Position numbers and translations under genes: made by a program | Origin: Candidatus Hydrogenedentota bacterium | GTDB lineage: Bacteria > Hydrogenedentota > Hydrogenedentia > Hydrogenedentales > CAITNO01 | Assembly: GCA_012730105.1 (NCBI GenBank) | Contig: JAAYBJ010000036.1 | Coordinates: 1 to 56,957 of the forward strand | Direction: 5' to 3' | Length of the DNA: 56,957 bases | Part shown: piece after piece, positions 1 through 8,429 of the stretch | Position numbering within the stretch: the first letter of the stretch is position 1 | Layout of the letters: the number at the start of each line of letters is the position of its first letter | Notes under the pieces: model-generated | Seen by the model: the letters and a program-made list of their open reading frames with translations, nothing else | What the model was told of the DNA's origin: nothing | Databases searched by the model: none

Positions 1-3000
1 AACTGTCCGCGTTGGAAGCCACCTTGGCCGCTTCCATATCCCCTATGAACAGGTCATCGTAAAGCCGGGCATAGTTGCGCAGGAAATACAGGGGCATGGC
101 GCGGGAGACAGTTTGTTCCACACACCCGTAGGGATATTGAAGCAGGTATTTCAATGCCGGACGGGCCTGCAGAAACAGGTCGTTCGACACCTCGATCCGG
201 GTATGCAACCCGGAATCCACATGAAAGGCAGTATTCTCAAAGAGCCGCGTTTCTCCCGGCATCACCGTGATGAATGCGGTTTCCGTCTGATAGGCGACGG
301 GCGGACGCACCGGCAGCGGCGCTTTTTCCGTGAGTGTTTCCAGCACGGCGCCGGCGGCATCCGTAACGGTCATGGTCCATTCAAGCAGTCCTTGGCCCGG
401 GGCACTCGCCGCGGTGACGGGCACACGAAAAGCCTTTTCCGCCCCGACGGCAAGTTCCAGCGCCTGTTCTCCCCCGCCGGACAGGGCGCCGGACGCACTC
501 CAGCGCACGGTAGCCTTGACCGGCGCTTCAGACAGATTCATGGGCACCGCGGTACACTCGAATTGATCCCCTGCAAGGGCGAAACGGGGCATTGAGGTGC
601 GCAGGATATACGGCCGGCGCACGATCACCGGCGCAGCGGCGACACCCGAGGCCTTTGAAGTAACCGCCACAGCAACCAGACGCAGTTGCCCGATAAACTC
701 CGGCACCTCAAAGGTGACGGCAGCCCTGCCCAACGCATCGGACCGCACCACGCCGCTCCACAAGGCCACCGGCCGGATCCAGTTTTCATCCACCTGGGAA
801 GTCAGTCCGAGCCGCCGCATCATGTCGCCGCCCTCCGGCGAATCCCCCGGATCATAAAACACCTTGTCATAGTAGTGGGCCTGACGCACGTCCATCTTGC
901 GGGGACGCTGGAAATACGTGTAGGGATCCGGATTCTCGTAGCCCAGGATGGTATGGATGCCCTCGTCCACGGCAGCCACGGTAATTTCCGCCGACACCGG
1001 GTTGCCCCCCTGGTCTTTGGTTTCTAGGACAATTTCCAAGGGCTGCGCGGGCAGCACGCTTTCCGGAACATTCAGAAAGGCGGTTTCTATACGACGGTCC
1101 GGGTCATCCAAGGGCACGTTGATCATGGCAAAACTGCTGTAGGGGTAATGGGACACATCGCGGTTTTCCGTATTGCGTACCACGGAAACCTGCAGCCAGG
1201 TGTTGGGGAACCATTCCCGGGGCACCATAAAGGCGGTTTTCGCCTCGCCGCCGGCAACCGGCACGGTCCGGGTTTCCTTGATCTGATCCCCCTGGGCCAC
1301 GATATAGGCCATGCCGTCGTAGGGCGATTCGATGCGCAGTTCAAGATGGTCGCCTGCGCGGAACATTTCCTGGTTCACGGTAAGACGGATCAGTTCCGGG
1401 CGCGAGGCGGACTCGACACTCAACTGCCCCCACCAGCGGTTGAACATGAGGGTGCTGTACATCCGCGTCTCGTCATGGTGAACGCGCAGGCGGTATTCCC
1501 CGTAATTGGGATAGGGTAATTCCAGCGTACCCTTACCGTCCGCCAAGTTGACATCGTAGGTTTGCACGGGGGTGAAGACCTTGTCCCAGCGCGGATCATT
1601 TCGGTTGTTCAGGCGGCGCAGATAGTAATTCCATTGCTGGCGTTCAAGCGTCACCTTGACACTGGCCAATTTCGCCGGCGTCTCATCGGCATTCAACGCG
1701 AGAACATGCACATCCAGGACTTCTTTGTCCGGCCGGGGTGCGGCCGCCATACCCAGCATGATCGCATCAGGGAAGGCAATGGCTTCGGCGGCATCGGATA
1801 CGGCGCGGCCGCCCAGTTCCAGGACACGTCCGCTCGCGACCACTTCCAGCGGCATGGTGGCATCTTCAGCCGGTTCAAACACATATTCAAACGAGGACTG
1901 CCCGTTGGAGTCGGTAACGGATTCACCGAGGGAGAAGAGGCTTTGTTCGAGTTCATCCTCGTTGCCGAAGTAATAACCGGGCCAGTTCTTACTCTCATAC
2001 CGCATGGGTTTCAGAAAAACGCGGCCCTCCGTTTTGCGGCCGGTCGCCACGCCGCCGAACAGATTTTCCGCAATTACCGACAATAACGCCGTGTCACCGG
2101 GCGCCAGGCGTTCCACGTTAAATGTCGCCTTGGCACGAAGCCTGTTCGGCACGAACTCTTCCAGATTGAAAGAGGCTGTGCCGACCGGTTCGGCCGCCTC
2201 CGGAACTCGCAGTTGCACGGTATACTTGCCCGTGGGGTGTATACGCTCGGACTGAAAATCAAAACTGCCCGTCCCGAATTCGGACAGAGTCACGGCCGTT
2301 TCATGAATCCATCGGCCCTGCGGGTTAGCAATACGCAGTTGCAGGGGCACACCGGCCAGAGCATCCACATAGTGTGTTCGCGTTATCCAACGGATGTGCA
2401 CCGTTTCTCCGGGCCGGTAAAGATTGCGGTCCATGTAAAGATAGGCATCATAGCCTTCCGGATCAAAAAGCGGCATGTCCGGGGTAAACGGTGTCTTGTG
2501 CTCCTGTTTTTCCCGCAGGTCAAGGAACGTATAATCCTCCCCCTTCTCAATTACAACGAGGGCGGGTGCGCCCAATGTCTTGTCGAAATTACCCAACCTG
2601 GCCACACCATCAGCGCCGGTATTGACACTTCCCATGGGCTGGAACTTGCTGGAATAGAGGGTAACCTGCGCCTGCGCGACAGGTTCGAGGGTGAAAAGGT
2701 CGTGAACAAAAACGGCCAATTCCGTATCGCTCCAATGTGCCAGCGCGCCCATGTCGGTATAGACCAGGATACGCTGCGCGTTTTGCCACCCATAGACCGG
2801 ATCAACGGTCATGATGAAGACGCCGCGCTTGTCCACAGGCATCAGGGCGCTCATGTCCAGCGGCTTTGTATAGGTCTTATCACGCGTCTCCGGAAAGTTG
2901 AGTTCCAAAGTACCCAATTCTCCCGCGTAGGAATCCAAGAGTTCCTGGTTCTCCTCGTATTCCAGATATTCACGGACAAAGACCGGCAGGTTACTCGGGA

Positions 3001-4618
3001 AAATCCGGGCCAGTTTCACCTTGGCACTGGTGATATTGCGCGCTTTGACCCGTGGCGGCACCGCTTCTTTGCGCAGGAAATAATACAAACCCGGCGAGTC
3101 GAATTGAGCGCCTGAATTCAAAGGGGTCTTATCCAGACTGACCGCCCTGTCCTCGCTCAGTCGCGCAGTGCCATCCGAGGATTTCAGTCCAGCTGCCAGA
3201 TGCAGGATGTAGTCTTTCTCCGATTCCCAGCCGCCTCGAATAATCATCTGGGTCCCGTAGGATCCGACATCCACGCGCAGGTTGTCGATGGGAGGCGCAA
3301 CCCGTATGTGACGCGATAGTTCTTCCGCAGTCACCGGGTTGGAAAAGGAAATGCGGAGTTCGTAGCCGTCCACGTTTCCATCATTCCAGTACTGGTACTC
3401 GGTGGCAAGCTCTTCAATCGATACGGGCGACTCCTCTTCTTCGGCTTTGTCCTTCTTTCTGGAATCCCGCAGGGAAAGCGTTTCCCGCACCTCTTCGCCA
3501 AGGATCGCCATCCCGTCACTGGACGGCAATATCGATGAGATCCGGGTTTCCAGGAGCGAAGGGGGCTCTTCATTCTCAGCCAGGGGAATATCAAAAACGA
3601 ACTCGCCGCCCGAAACGTTCGCAAGCGCCGGTTTAAGAGGATCTTTCGTATCGGCCCGTTTCACCTCAAGCAGGCTGAGGAGCATTTCGGCCCGCACCGG
3701 CTCGGAGAACCGGAGGAGCAAGGCGGCTTTCCCGTCATAATAATATCGCTTTTCCGTAACACGCAGGGCTTTGCCGGAGGGGAATTTGGCCTGAAGCACT
3801 TCAGAGACATACTGCCCCTGTTCTCCCCAACGGAGGCCGTGGCCGATGGCCAACGTCACGGGAAAATCCGTTGACGGGGGGAACTGAAGCGTCACCCGCT
3901 CCGGGGTGTCCTGCTCCGCTTGCGCAACGGTCCACGCGACGGGGGCGCCACCATCTTCCCGCATCATCAGCAGGTCTTTCAACTGAACCTTATCCACGCG
4001 GTGCGTAAAAAACAGGGTAATGGCGGCGTTATCAGGCGCCGTTCCCGAATATTGAATCTTGTCAACACCCAATTTCGCATTGGTGAAAGCCAGTAAACGG
4101 TCTTCCGCGCGCAGCCGTTTTCCAGACACGGAACGCAATTCCGGATGGAGTATCGCCTTGATTTCCTTTACTGCGGGATTTCGCGCCAGCAGCGCCAGGT
4201 AAGGCGAGGAAAAGCGCAGGCGATTGGCCGAAATCTCTATGTGTCCCTCCACGTCAGGATCGAGCATGACGGGAACGCGTGGCATGCCGGTGTCCGGAAG
4301 GGGGACAATGTCCTCATTGAAAAAAAGGACTATTTCGTCTCTCACGCGCATTCCCGGAAGCGGATAAGAACCGACGACACGCAACGCCTGGTCCTGGGGG
4401 GGATCAGCCTCCGCCTCCCCTTCGAGAGCGCCGAACCCCGGACCACCGTAAGCCGCGCTTATCGCCTGCGGAGATTCCCGCTGAATCGCCTCGAAGACGT
4501 TCATCTGTATTTCGGGCAGGGCCGTCTCGAACTCGCGCAGCGTCAAGTTCCCGGAAAAAGCCGACACGCCACATACGAACACGGTTCCCACTGCCACAAG
4601 AAAACGAGAGGTACGCAT
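1..4618 (-). CDS. Alpha-2-macroglobulin family protein, exported (C-terminus outside window)
   Basis: Reading leftwards from the ATG at 4618, the frame stays open to base 1, giving 1539 codons with no stop, so the C-terminus lies outside. The N-terminus (MRTSRFLVAVGTVFVCG) is a Sec signal peptide without a clear lipobox. Around residue 760 there is the macroglobulin segment MDRNLYRPGETVHIRW, followed by beta-rich macroglobulin domains. At residue 1499 the thioester motif PYGCVEQT is intact (Cys codon 122-124, Gln codon 113-115) and is followed by the helical thioester-domain sequence. Bacterial alpha-2-macroglobulins are thought to trap invading proteases by covalent thioester attachment in the periplasm. 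The E. coli protein is about 1650 residues with its thioester near 1187, so this one carries roughly 300 extra residues before the thioester. Its usual partner, a PbpC-type transglycosylase, could only lie beyond the left edge. Family assignment is firm; the target is unknown. Confidence 0.9.
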   Translation of the reverse strand, partial: MRTSRFLVAVGTVFVCGVSAFSGNLTLREFETALPEIQMNVFEAIQRESPQAISAAYGGPGFGALEGEAEADPPQDQALRVVGSYPLPGMRVRDEIVLFFNEDIVPLPDTGMPRVPVMLDPDVEGHIEISANRLRFSSPYLALLARNPAVKEIKAILHPELRSVSGKRLRAEDRLLAFTNAKLGVDKIQYSGTAPDNAAITLFFTHRVDKVQLKDLLMMREDGGAPVAWTVAQAEQDTPERVTLQFPPSTDFPVTLAIGHGLRWGEQGQYVSEVLQAKFPSGKALRVTEKRYYYDGKAALLLRFSEPVRAEMLLSLLEVKRADTKDPLKPALANVSGGEFVFDIPLAENEEPPSLLETRISSILPSSDGMAILGEEVRETLSLRDSRKKDKAEEEESPVSIEELATEYQYWNDGNVDGYELRISFSNPVTAEELSRHIRVAPPIDNLRVDVGSYGTQMIIRGGWESEKDYILHLAAGLKSSDGTARLSEDRAVSLDKTPLNSGAQFDSPGLYYFLRKEAVPPRVKARNITSAKVKLARIFPSNLPVFVREYLEYEENQELLDSYAGELGTLELNFPETRDKTYTKPLDMSALMPVDKRGVFIMTVDPVYGWQNAQRILVYTDMGALAHWSDTELAVFVHDLFTLEPVAQAQVTLYSSKFQPMGSVNTGADGVARLGNFDKTLGAPALVVIEKGEDYTFLDLREKQEHKTPFTPDMPLFDPEGYDAYLYMDRNLYRPGETVHIRWITRTHYVDALAGVPLQLRIANPQGRWIHETAVTLSEFGTGSFDFQSERIHPTGKYTVQLRVPEAAEPVGTASFNLEEFVPNRLRAKATFNVERLAPGDTALLSVIAENLFGGVATGRKTEGRVFLKPMRYESKNWPGYYFGNEDELEQSLFSLGESVTDSNGQSSFEYVFEPAEDATMPLEVVASGRVLELGGRAVSDAAEAIAFPDAIMLGMAAAPRPDKEVLDVHVLALNADETPAKLASVKVTLERQQWNYYLRRLNNRNDPRWDKVFTPVQTYDVNLADGKGTLELPYPNYGEYRLRVHHDETRMYSTLMFNRWWGQLSVESASRPELIRLTVNQEMFRAGDHLELRIESPYDGMAYIVAQGDQIKETRTVPVAGGEAKTAFMVPREWFPNTWLQVSVVRNTENRDVSHYPYSSFAMINVPLDDPDRRIETAFLNVPESVLPAQPLEIVLETKDQGGNPVSAEITVAAVDEGIHTILGYENPDPYTYFQRPRKMDVRQAHYYDKVFYDPGDSPEGGDMMRRLGLTSQVDENWIRPVALWSGVVRSDALGRAAVTFEVPEFIGQLRLVAVAVTSKASGVAAAPVIVRRPYILRTSMPRFALAGDQFECTAVPMNLSEAPVKATVRWSASGALSGGGEQALELAVGAEKAFRVPVTAASAPGQGLLEWTMTVTDAAGAVLETLTEKAPLPVRPPVAYQTETAFITVMPGETRLFENTAFHVDSGLHTRIEVSNDLFLQARPALKYLLQYPYGCVEQTVSRAMPLYFLRNYARLYDDLFIGDMEAAKVASNADS

Positions 4619-4776
4619 GCCCCATTCCTTTCTGGATTACGGTTATACCGCCTGTTCAACTTATCCACACAAACAGGCATCCGGGGCACGCGCAGAAAGG
4701 CGCCCCGCAGACTGCCTTTCAAAAAGCGTTTTCATATACTACGCGCCGCATAGACATAAGCCCTGCGTCGCGATAT

Positions 4777-5535
4777 TCAATCAAGTTTTTTTATGAAGAT
4801 ATTCCGAAACTGTACCAACGAAGGCGGACCGGCCCATACGCCATCCTTCTTCGCCCCGTGATGTTGAAGCGCAATAGGTCCTGACTCCGGAATTCCGGGT
4901 AGTTCGGCGTTATCAAGGACAGTCTTGCCGTTGAGTTCCACCGTCAACCTGTTGCCTTTCATGGTAATGACAAAGCGGTTCCACTGACCGATATCATTGT
5001 CGGCGTTTATTTTCGGCGTTACCCCGGCACGCACTTCGGGTGGCATGTTCTGGTCCATACGATATCCATACACTTCACCGGACCCTACCGGCCAGCACCA
5101 GATGTTGATCTGGGCCTTGGACGTGCCGCGGACATAAATGCCTGAATCCGAATCGGGCACCACTATTGTTATGAGATTGCCGTCCGCGTCCAGCTTATGA
5201 CTGCCGTCCGGTTTGACGATCGGCACATTTGGATTGAGAAAGGGAGTTTCCTTAATGCGCCAGTCCAGCTGCAGAACGAAATCGCCATATTCTTCTTCCG
5301 TCCACAGGGATTTGTCGCCGGCAGCCTCACTCAACGCGTCATAGTCAATCACCCCGTCCACCACACGCCAATGCCCGTTGTCCCCTTCCGGCACTTTCCA
5401 GTTGTTAAAATCCGTGCCGTTGAATAAAACAGAGAATCCTTCCGGAGGCTCGACCGACCCTGCCCACCCGCTCAACGCCACCAGACCCGCTATAATCATT
5501 ACAGCAAACCCGCGCCTTGGAAGCCACATATTCAC
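4777..5535 (-). CDS. Secreted DUF1080 (3-keto-disaccharide hydrolase family) protein
   Basis: 252 residues. The start is a GTG at 5535, nine bases after GGAG; the in-frame ATG two codons later has poorer spacing. A signal peptide (MIIAGLVALSGWAGS) is followed by one concanavalin-like jelly-roll domain. It shows the family hallmarks FSVLFNGTDFNNWKV, then DFVLQLDWRI, SGIYVRG, NRFVITMKGNRLTVELNG and a C-terminal GPIALQHHG. DUF1080 proteins in gut Bacteroides hydrolyse glycosides that an oxidoreductase has first converted to 3-keto sugars. That function is plausible here because Tat-exported Gfo/Idh/MocA enzymes occur in the same window, the nearest at 6807-8183, but the substrate cannot be read from sequence. 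The gene precedes the macroglobulin gene on the same strand with a 158-base gap and no visible strong terminator. Confidence 0.85.
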   Translation of the reverse strand: MNMWLPRRGFAVMIIAGLVALSGWAGSVEPPEGFSVLFNGTDFNNWKVPEGDNGHWRVVDGVIDYDALSEAAGDKSLWTEEEYGDFVLQLDWRIKETPFLNPNVPIVKPDGSHKLDADGNLITIVVPDSDSGIYVRGTSKAQINIWCWPVGSGEVYGYRMDQNMPPEVRAGVTPKINADNDIGQWNRFVITMKGNRLTVELNGKTVLDNAELPGIPESGPIALQHHGAKKDGVWAGPPSLVQFRNIFIKKLD

Positions 5536-5795
5536 GTTTCAATTCTCCTTGTGTTTAAAGACGCACAACCGGCTGTTATACGCAGGGAACCGAACAACCC
5601 TACCGCACCATCGTTTTATCATAGCATAGGGCGGCTTACAATACCAGTAGGGAAAACATGTGAACACGCCCGGATGTTCCCAGGAGGGTTGTTGTATCCG
5701 TGATGTCTCGCTTACAATAACGACAGGATCAAACGAATATTTGACAAAACGGGATGGTACCTGAATTGCCATCCACAGGGCACGGAGAAACAACC

Positions 5796-6746
5796 ATGAA
5801 ACGTCGTGAGTTTATAGGCACACTTGCTGGTTCCGCCGCAATGTTAACAGCAGTTCCGACCGCACGCCCGGAAGATGCGGGCGGAGCGCTCCCGAAACGC
5901 CCCCTGGGCACGACTGGCCTGTCGCTGTCCGTCATTGGTTTCAGCGGCCTGGTCGCCCGGGACAGCAGTCCCGAGGCGGCGGACCGTATCGTGGGCGAGT
6001 CGCTCGAAAAGGGCGTCAATTTTTTTGACGCCGCCGCCTCATACGGCAATTCGGAGGAAATGCTTGCGCCGATCCTTCGCCCGCACAGAAAGGACATTAT
6101 ATTAAGTTCAAAGACGCGGGAGCGCACCCGGGAAGGCGCCGAAAGAGATTTCAGCCGCTCCTGTGAGATTTACAGCACGGACTATTTCGATCTGTACCTT
6201 GTCCACGGGATTCAAGATGTCGCCCGTGACGTGGACGCGGCATTTTCCGCCGGCGGGGTCATGGAATGGGCGTTGGAAAAGCGGCAGGCGGGCGGCATCC
6301 ATTTCCTAGGCTTTTCCGCGCATTCCACGGAAGCGGCCCTGGCCGCGCTCGACCGCCACCCGTTCGATTTCTTCTATTTCCCCATCAGCTATGTGCCGTA
6401 TTTAAAGGCGGATTTCGGACCGGCAGTGCTGGCCAAAGCATCTGAGAAGAGTGTGCCCTGTGTTTCTTTGAAATCACTGGCACGGCAACGCTGGCCCGAA
6501 GGCTCCTCAAAATCGGATCGTTGCGCAAAATGCTGGTATCAGCCCATTGAAGACGCCGCAGAGGCATCCCTTGCCATTCGCTGGGCGTTGAGTCAACAGG
6601 TTGTAAGCATCCTGCCGCCCGGCGAAGAACAGTACTACCGCATGGCCCTGACGCTGAGCGGCAATCTTTCCCCCATCACACCGGAAGAAACAGAACGGTT
6701 GAGAACGCTGGCCGCGGACATGCTGCCCCTGTTTCCCAGGGGATAA
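5796..6746 (+). CDS. Tat-exported aldo/keto reductase family protein
   Basis: 316 residues. The ATG at 5796 follows GGAGAAACAACC; an in-frame upstream ATG at 5754 has no ribosome binding site and would bury the signal. The N-terminus MKRREFIGTLAGSAAML is a twin-arginine signal. The body is an aldo/keto reductase TIM barrel: RPLGTTGLSLSVIGFSG, then GVNFFDAAASYGNSEEML with the conserved Asp and Tyr, a Lys in ILSSKTRER, and YFDLYLVHGI carrying the family His. Near the C-terminus, SDRCAKCWYQPIEDA has a CxxC pair, and SLAIRWALSQQVVSILPP is the usual cofactor-side helix. Export of a nicotinamide enzyme through Tat fits pre-loading with cofactor. The substrate is unknown, probably a sugar or aldehyde. 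It diverges from DUF1080 and converges on the GH109-type gene. Confidence 0.85.
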   Translation: MKRREFIGTLAGSAAMLTAVPTARPEDAGGALPKRPLGTTGLSLSVIGFSGLVARDSSPEAADRIVGESLEKGVNFFDAAASYGNSEEMLAPILRPHRKDIILSSKTRERTREGAERDFSRSCEIYSTDYFDLYLVHGIQDVARDVDAAFSAGGVMEWALEKRQAGGIHFLGFSAHSTEAALAALDRHPFDFFYFPISYVPYLKADFGPAVLAKASEKSVPCVSLKSLARQRWPEGSSKSDRCAKCWYQPIEDAAEASLAIRWALSQQVVSILPPGEEQYYRMALTLSGNLSPITPEETERLRTLAADMLPLFPRG

Positions 6747-6752
6747 TTCATA

Positions 6753-6788
6753 GGACGGATCGGTCCGATCTGACGGATCCGACAGGTT
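6753..6788. repeat. Degenerate GTCYGAC-type intergenic repeat, copy 1
   Basis: The 60-base gap between two convergent genes is filled by GGTCCGATCTGACGGATCCG and flanking copies of the same core (GTCCGAT at 6763, ATCTGAC at 6768, ATCCGAC at 6777). CGGATC at 6756 and GATCCG at 6776 can also pair as a hairpin. It resembles the cleaner 10-bp-period arrays at 22286 and 55679 but its spacing is irregular. Confidence 0.45.
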
Positions 6789-6806
6789 GTGTTCTATCGG
6801 AATTGC

Positions 6807-8183
6807 CTACGCCCCGCCCGGCACTTCAATCTGGGGGCGTTCGCGCCAGCGACCGCGCGTAAAATCCGGCACATCGGTCACGGCGGCGCGCCCGGCGACA
6901 CTGCGTTCACTGAGCGGTCCAATGGAACTCCACGCCACAGCGTCATAGACGTCCTGGTCGGTGGGCAGGCCGCCGCGCAGGCTCTCGATCAGGCGCATAT
7001 CTTCCAGGAAGTCCATGCCGCCATGACCATACTGGGTCACCATGGCTCCCTGGTCACGCCACAGTTTGGCATCATATTTTTCATAGTAAGCCTCCATGGA
7101 CTCCCATTCATGGGCGGGACTGACACCATCTATATAAACGCGGTCGGGGTATCCCTGCACGATACCCCGCGTGCCCTGCACCAAGTTGATCCGGCTGTAG
7201 GGGCGCGGATTATTGCAGTTGTACATCACGGTTATGGTCCGGCCCAGGTGCGTCTGAATCAATACGGTATTCACGTCGCCCGACTTAAAGACAAGGTCAC
7301 GGCGCGGATCGCCCTCCGGTAGTTTCTCCCGGGCGTACTCGGCAAGCCCCAGCCCGGGGCTGCTCATGGAAACCAAGTGCGAGAACTGATCTCCCCGGTT
7401 GATGTTCATGCACTGCGCCACGGGTCCAAGACCGTGGGTAGGATACAGGTTGCCATTCCGGGTCAGCGGGTTCTCCTGAAACCACTCCCGGCCCGGGGCC
7501 ATCTGCAGGTACAGATCCCGGACGTCGTGCAGGTAACCACATTCGGCGTGGAGCAGTTCCCCGAGCACACCCTTGCGCACCATGTTCAGCACCGCCATCT
7601 CGGTGCGCCCGTAACAGCAGTTTTCCATCATGACACAGTGCTTTCCCCGGGCCTCGGCCGTTTCCACCAGTTGCCAGCATCCCTCAAGAGTGATGGCTGC
7701 GGGCACCTCCGTGGCCGCGTGTTTTCCGTTCTCCATGGCCGCGACACAGACCGGCACATGCCATTTGTGGGGTGTGGCGGTGTACACCAGATCCAATTCT
7801 TGCTCAGCGCACATCCGTTCAAAATCCCGTTCTCCCTTTGAATACCCTTCCGGTCTTTGTTGACCGGCCGCCACAACCATATCCTGGATACGGGTCACTC
7901 TTTCTTCCAAGATATCACAGACCGCCTTAATTTCCACCCCCTCGAGTTTTAACAGATTCCCGATATGGTTGGTGCCCATGCTTCCCACGCCCACGAAACC
8001 GACGCGCACCCGTTCCATAGGCGGAGCGGTGAAAAAGGCAGGCGTCTTTCCCTGTGCGGAGACGGTGTGTGCCGCCTTTCCCAACAGGGACCATGCGGCG
8101 CCGGCGGCCACGCCAATCCTCACAAAATCACGGCGGTTCGGGGCCTTTGCATCCATGCTGTTATCATGACGGAAACTATCCAT
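6807..8183 (-). CDS. Tat-exported Gfo/Idh/MocA oxidoreductase, GH109-type glycosidase
   Basis: 458 residues. The ATG at 8183 is preceded by GAGAGGTGCCC; the GTG at 8189 is less well placed. A Tat signal (NRRDFVRIGVAAGAAWSLL) leads into a Rossmann domain (VRVGFVGVGSMGTNH) and the conserved YTATPHKWHVPVCVAAMENG. EVPAAITLEGCWQLVETAE and MENCCYGRTEMAVLNMVRKG follow, a combination typical of GH109 rather than generic Gfo/Idh proteins. GH109 enzymes (founding activity alpha-N-acetylgalactosaminidase) use tightly bound NAD to oxidise C3 of the sugar, eliminate the aglycone and add water. Export with bound NAD is expected. The sugar cleaved is inferred from family only. It neighbours the DUF1080 and aldo/keto reductase genes and converges on the latter. 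Confidence 0.88.
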   Translation of the reverse strand: MDSFRHDNSMDAKAPNRRDFVRIGVAAGAAWSLLGKAAHTVSAQGKTPAFFTAPPMERVRVGFVGVGSMGTNHIGNLLKLEGVEIKAVCDILEERVTRIQDMVVAAGQQRPEGYSKGERDFERMCAEQELDLVYTATPHKWHVPVCVAAMENGKHAATEVPAAITLEGCWQLVETAEARGKHCVMMENCCYGRTEMAVLNMVRKGVLGELLHAECGYLHDVRDLYLQMAPGREWFQENPLTRNGNLYPTHGLGPVAQCMNINRGDQFSHLVSMSSPGLGLAEYAREKLPEGDPRRDLVFKSGDVNTVLIQTHLGRTITVMYNCNNPRPYSRINLVQGTRGIVQGYPDRVYIDGVSPAHEWESMEAYYEKYDAKLWRDQGAMVTQYGHGGMDFLEDMRLIESLRGGLPTDQDVYDAVAWSSIGPLSERSVAGRAAVTDVPDFTRGRWRERPQIEVPGGA

Positions 8184-8381
8184 GGGCACCTCTCTTTCTG
8201 GTTGTTTGCGCCCGCCGCGACTTCCGGCGGAATGTATGGCACATGCATGGCGGATATTATGCGATAAACAAAGGGATGTTGTATATCCATCGAATCCTAT
8301 ACCGAGCAGGGCAGCCGTGATTCGAAGCGCTATCCTCTACCCGGGTGGCATTCCTGCTCTCCCCAGGCAGGCATAAAGCGA

Positions 8382-8409
8382 GCGGCCGGACCTTGTCAGG
8401 CCCGGCCGC
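8382..8409 (-). terminator. GC-rich hairpin downstream of the PhoPQ-related gene
   Basis: GCGGCCGG and CCGGCCGC form an 11-bp stem (one G-U on the minus transcript) around a TGACAA loop, 20 bases past the stop at 8430. The following TTT is short, so it is a weak intrinsic terminator or a 3'-end-protecting hairpin. GCCGGAC at 8385 and GTCAGGC at 8395 match the 10-bp repeat family seen elsewhere in the window. Confidence 0.5.
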
Positions 8410-8429
8410 CACGGGTATTTTAATCAAGG

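Noticed and set aside
2213-3115. 300-codon plus-strand frame inside the macroglobulin gene
   Set aside because: Antisense shadow; the minus-strand frame carries conserved macroglobulin motifs.
4680-4720. Hairpin CGGGGC ... GCCCCG as terminator of DUF1080
   Set aside because: The stem has a bulge and no T-run follows on the minus strand.
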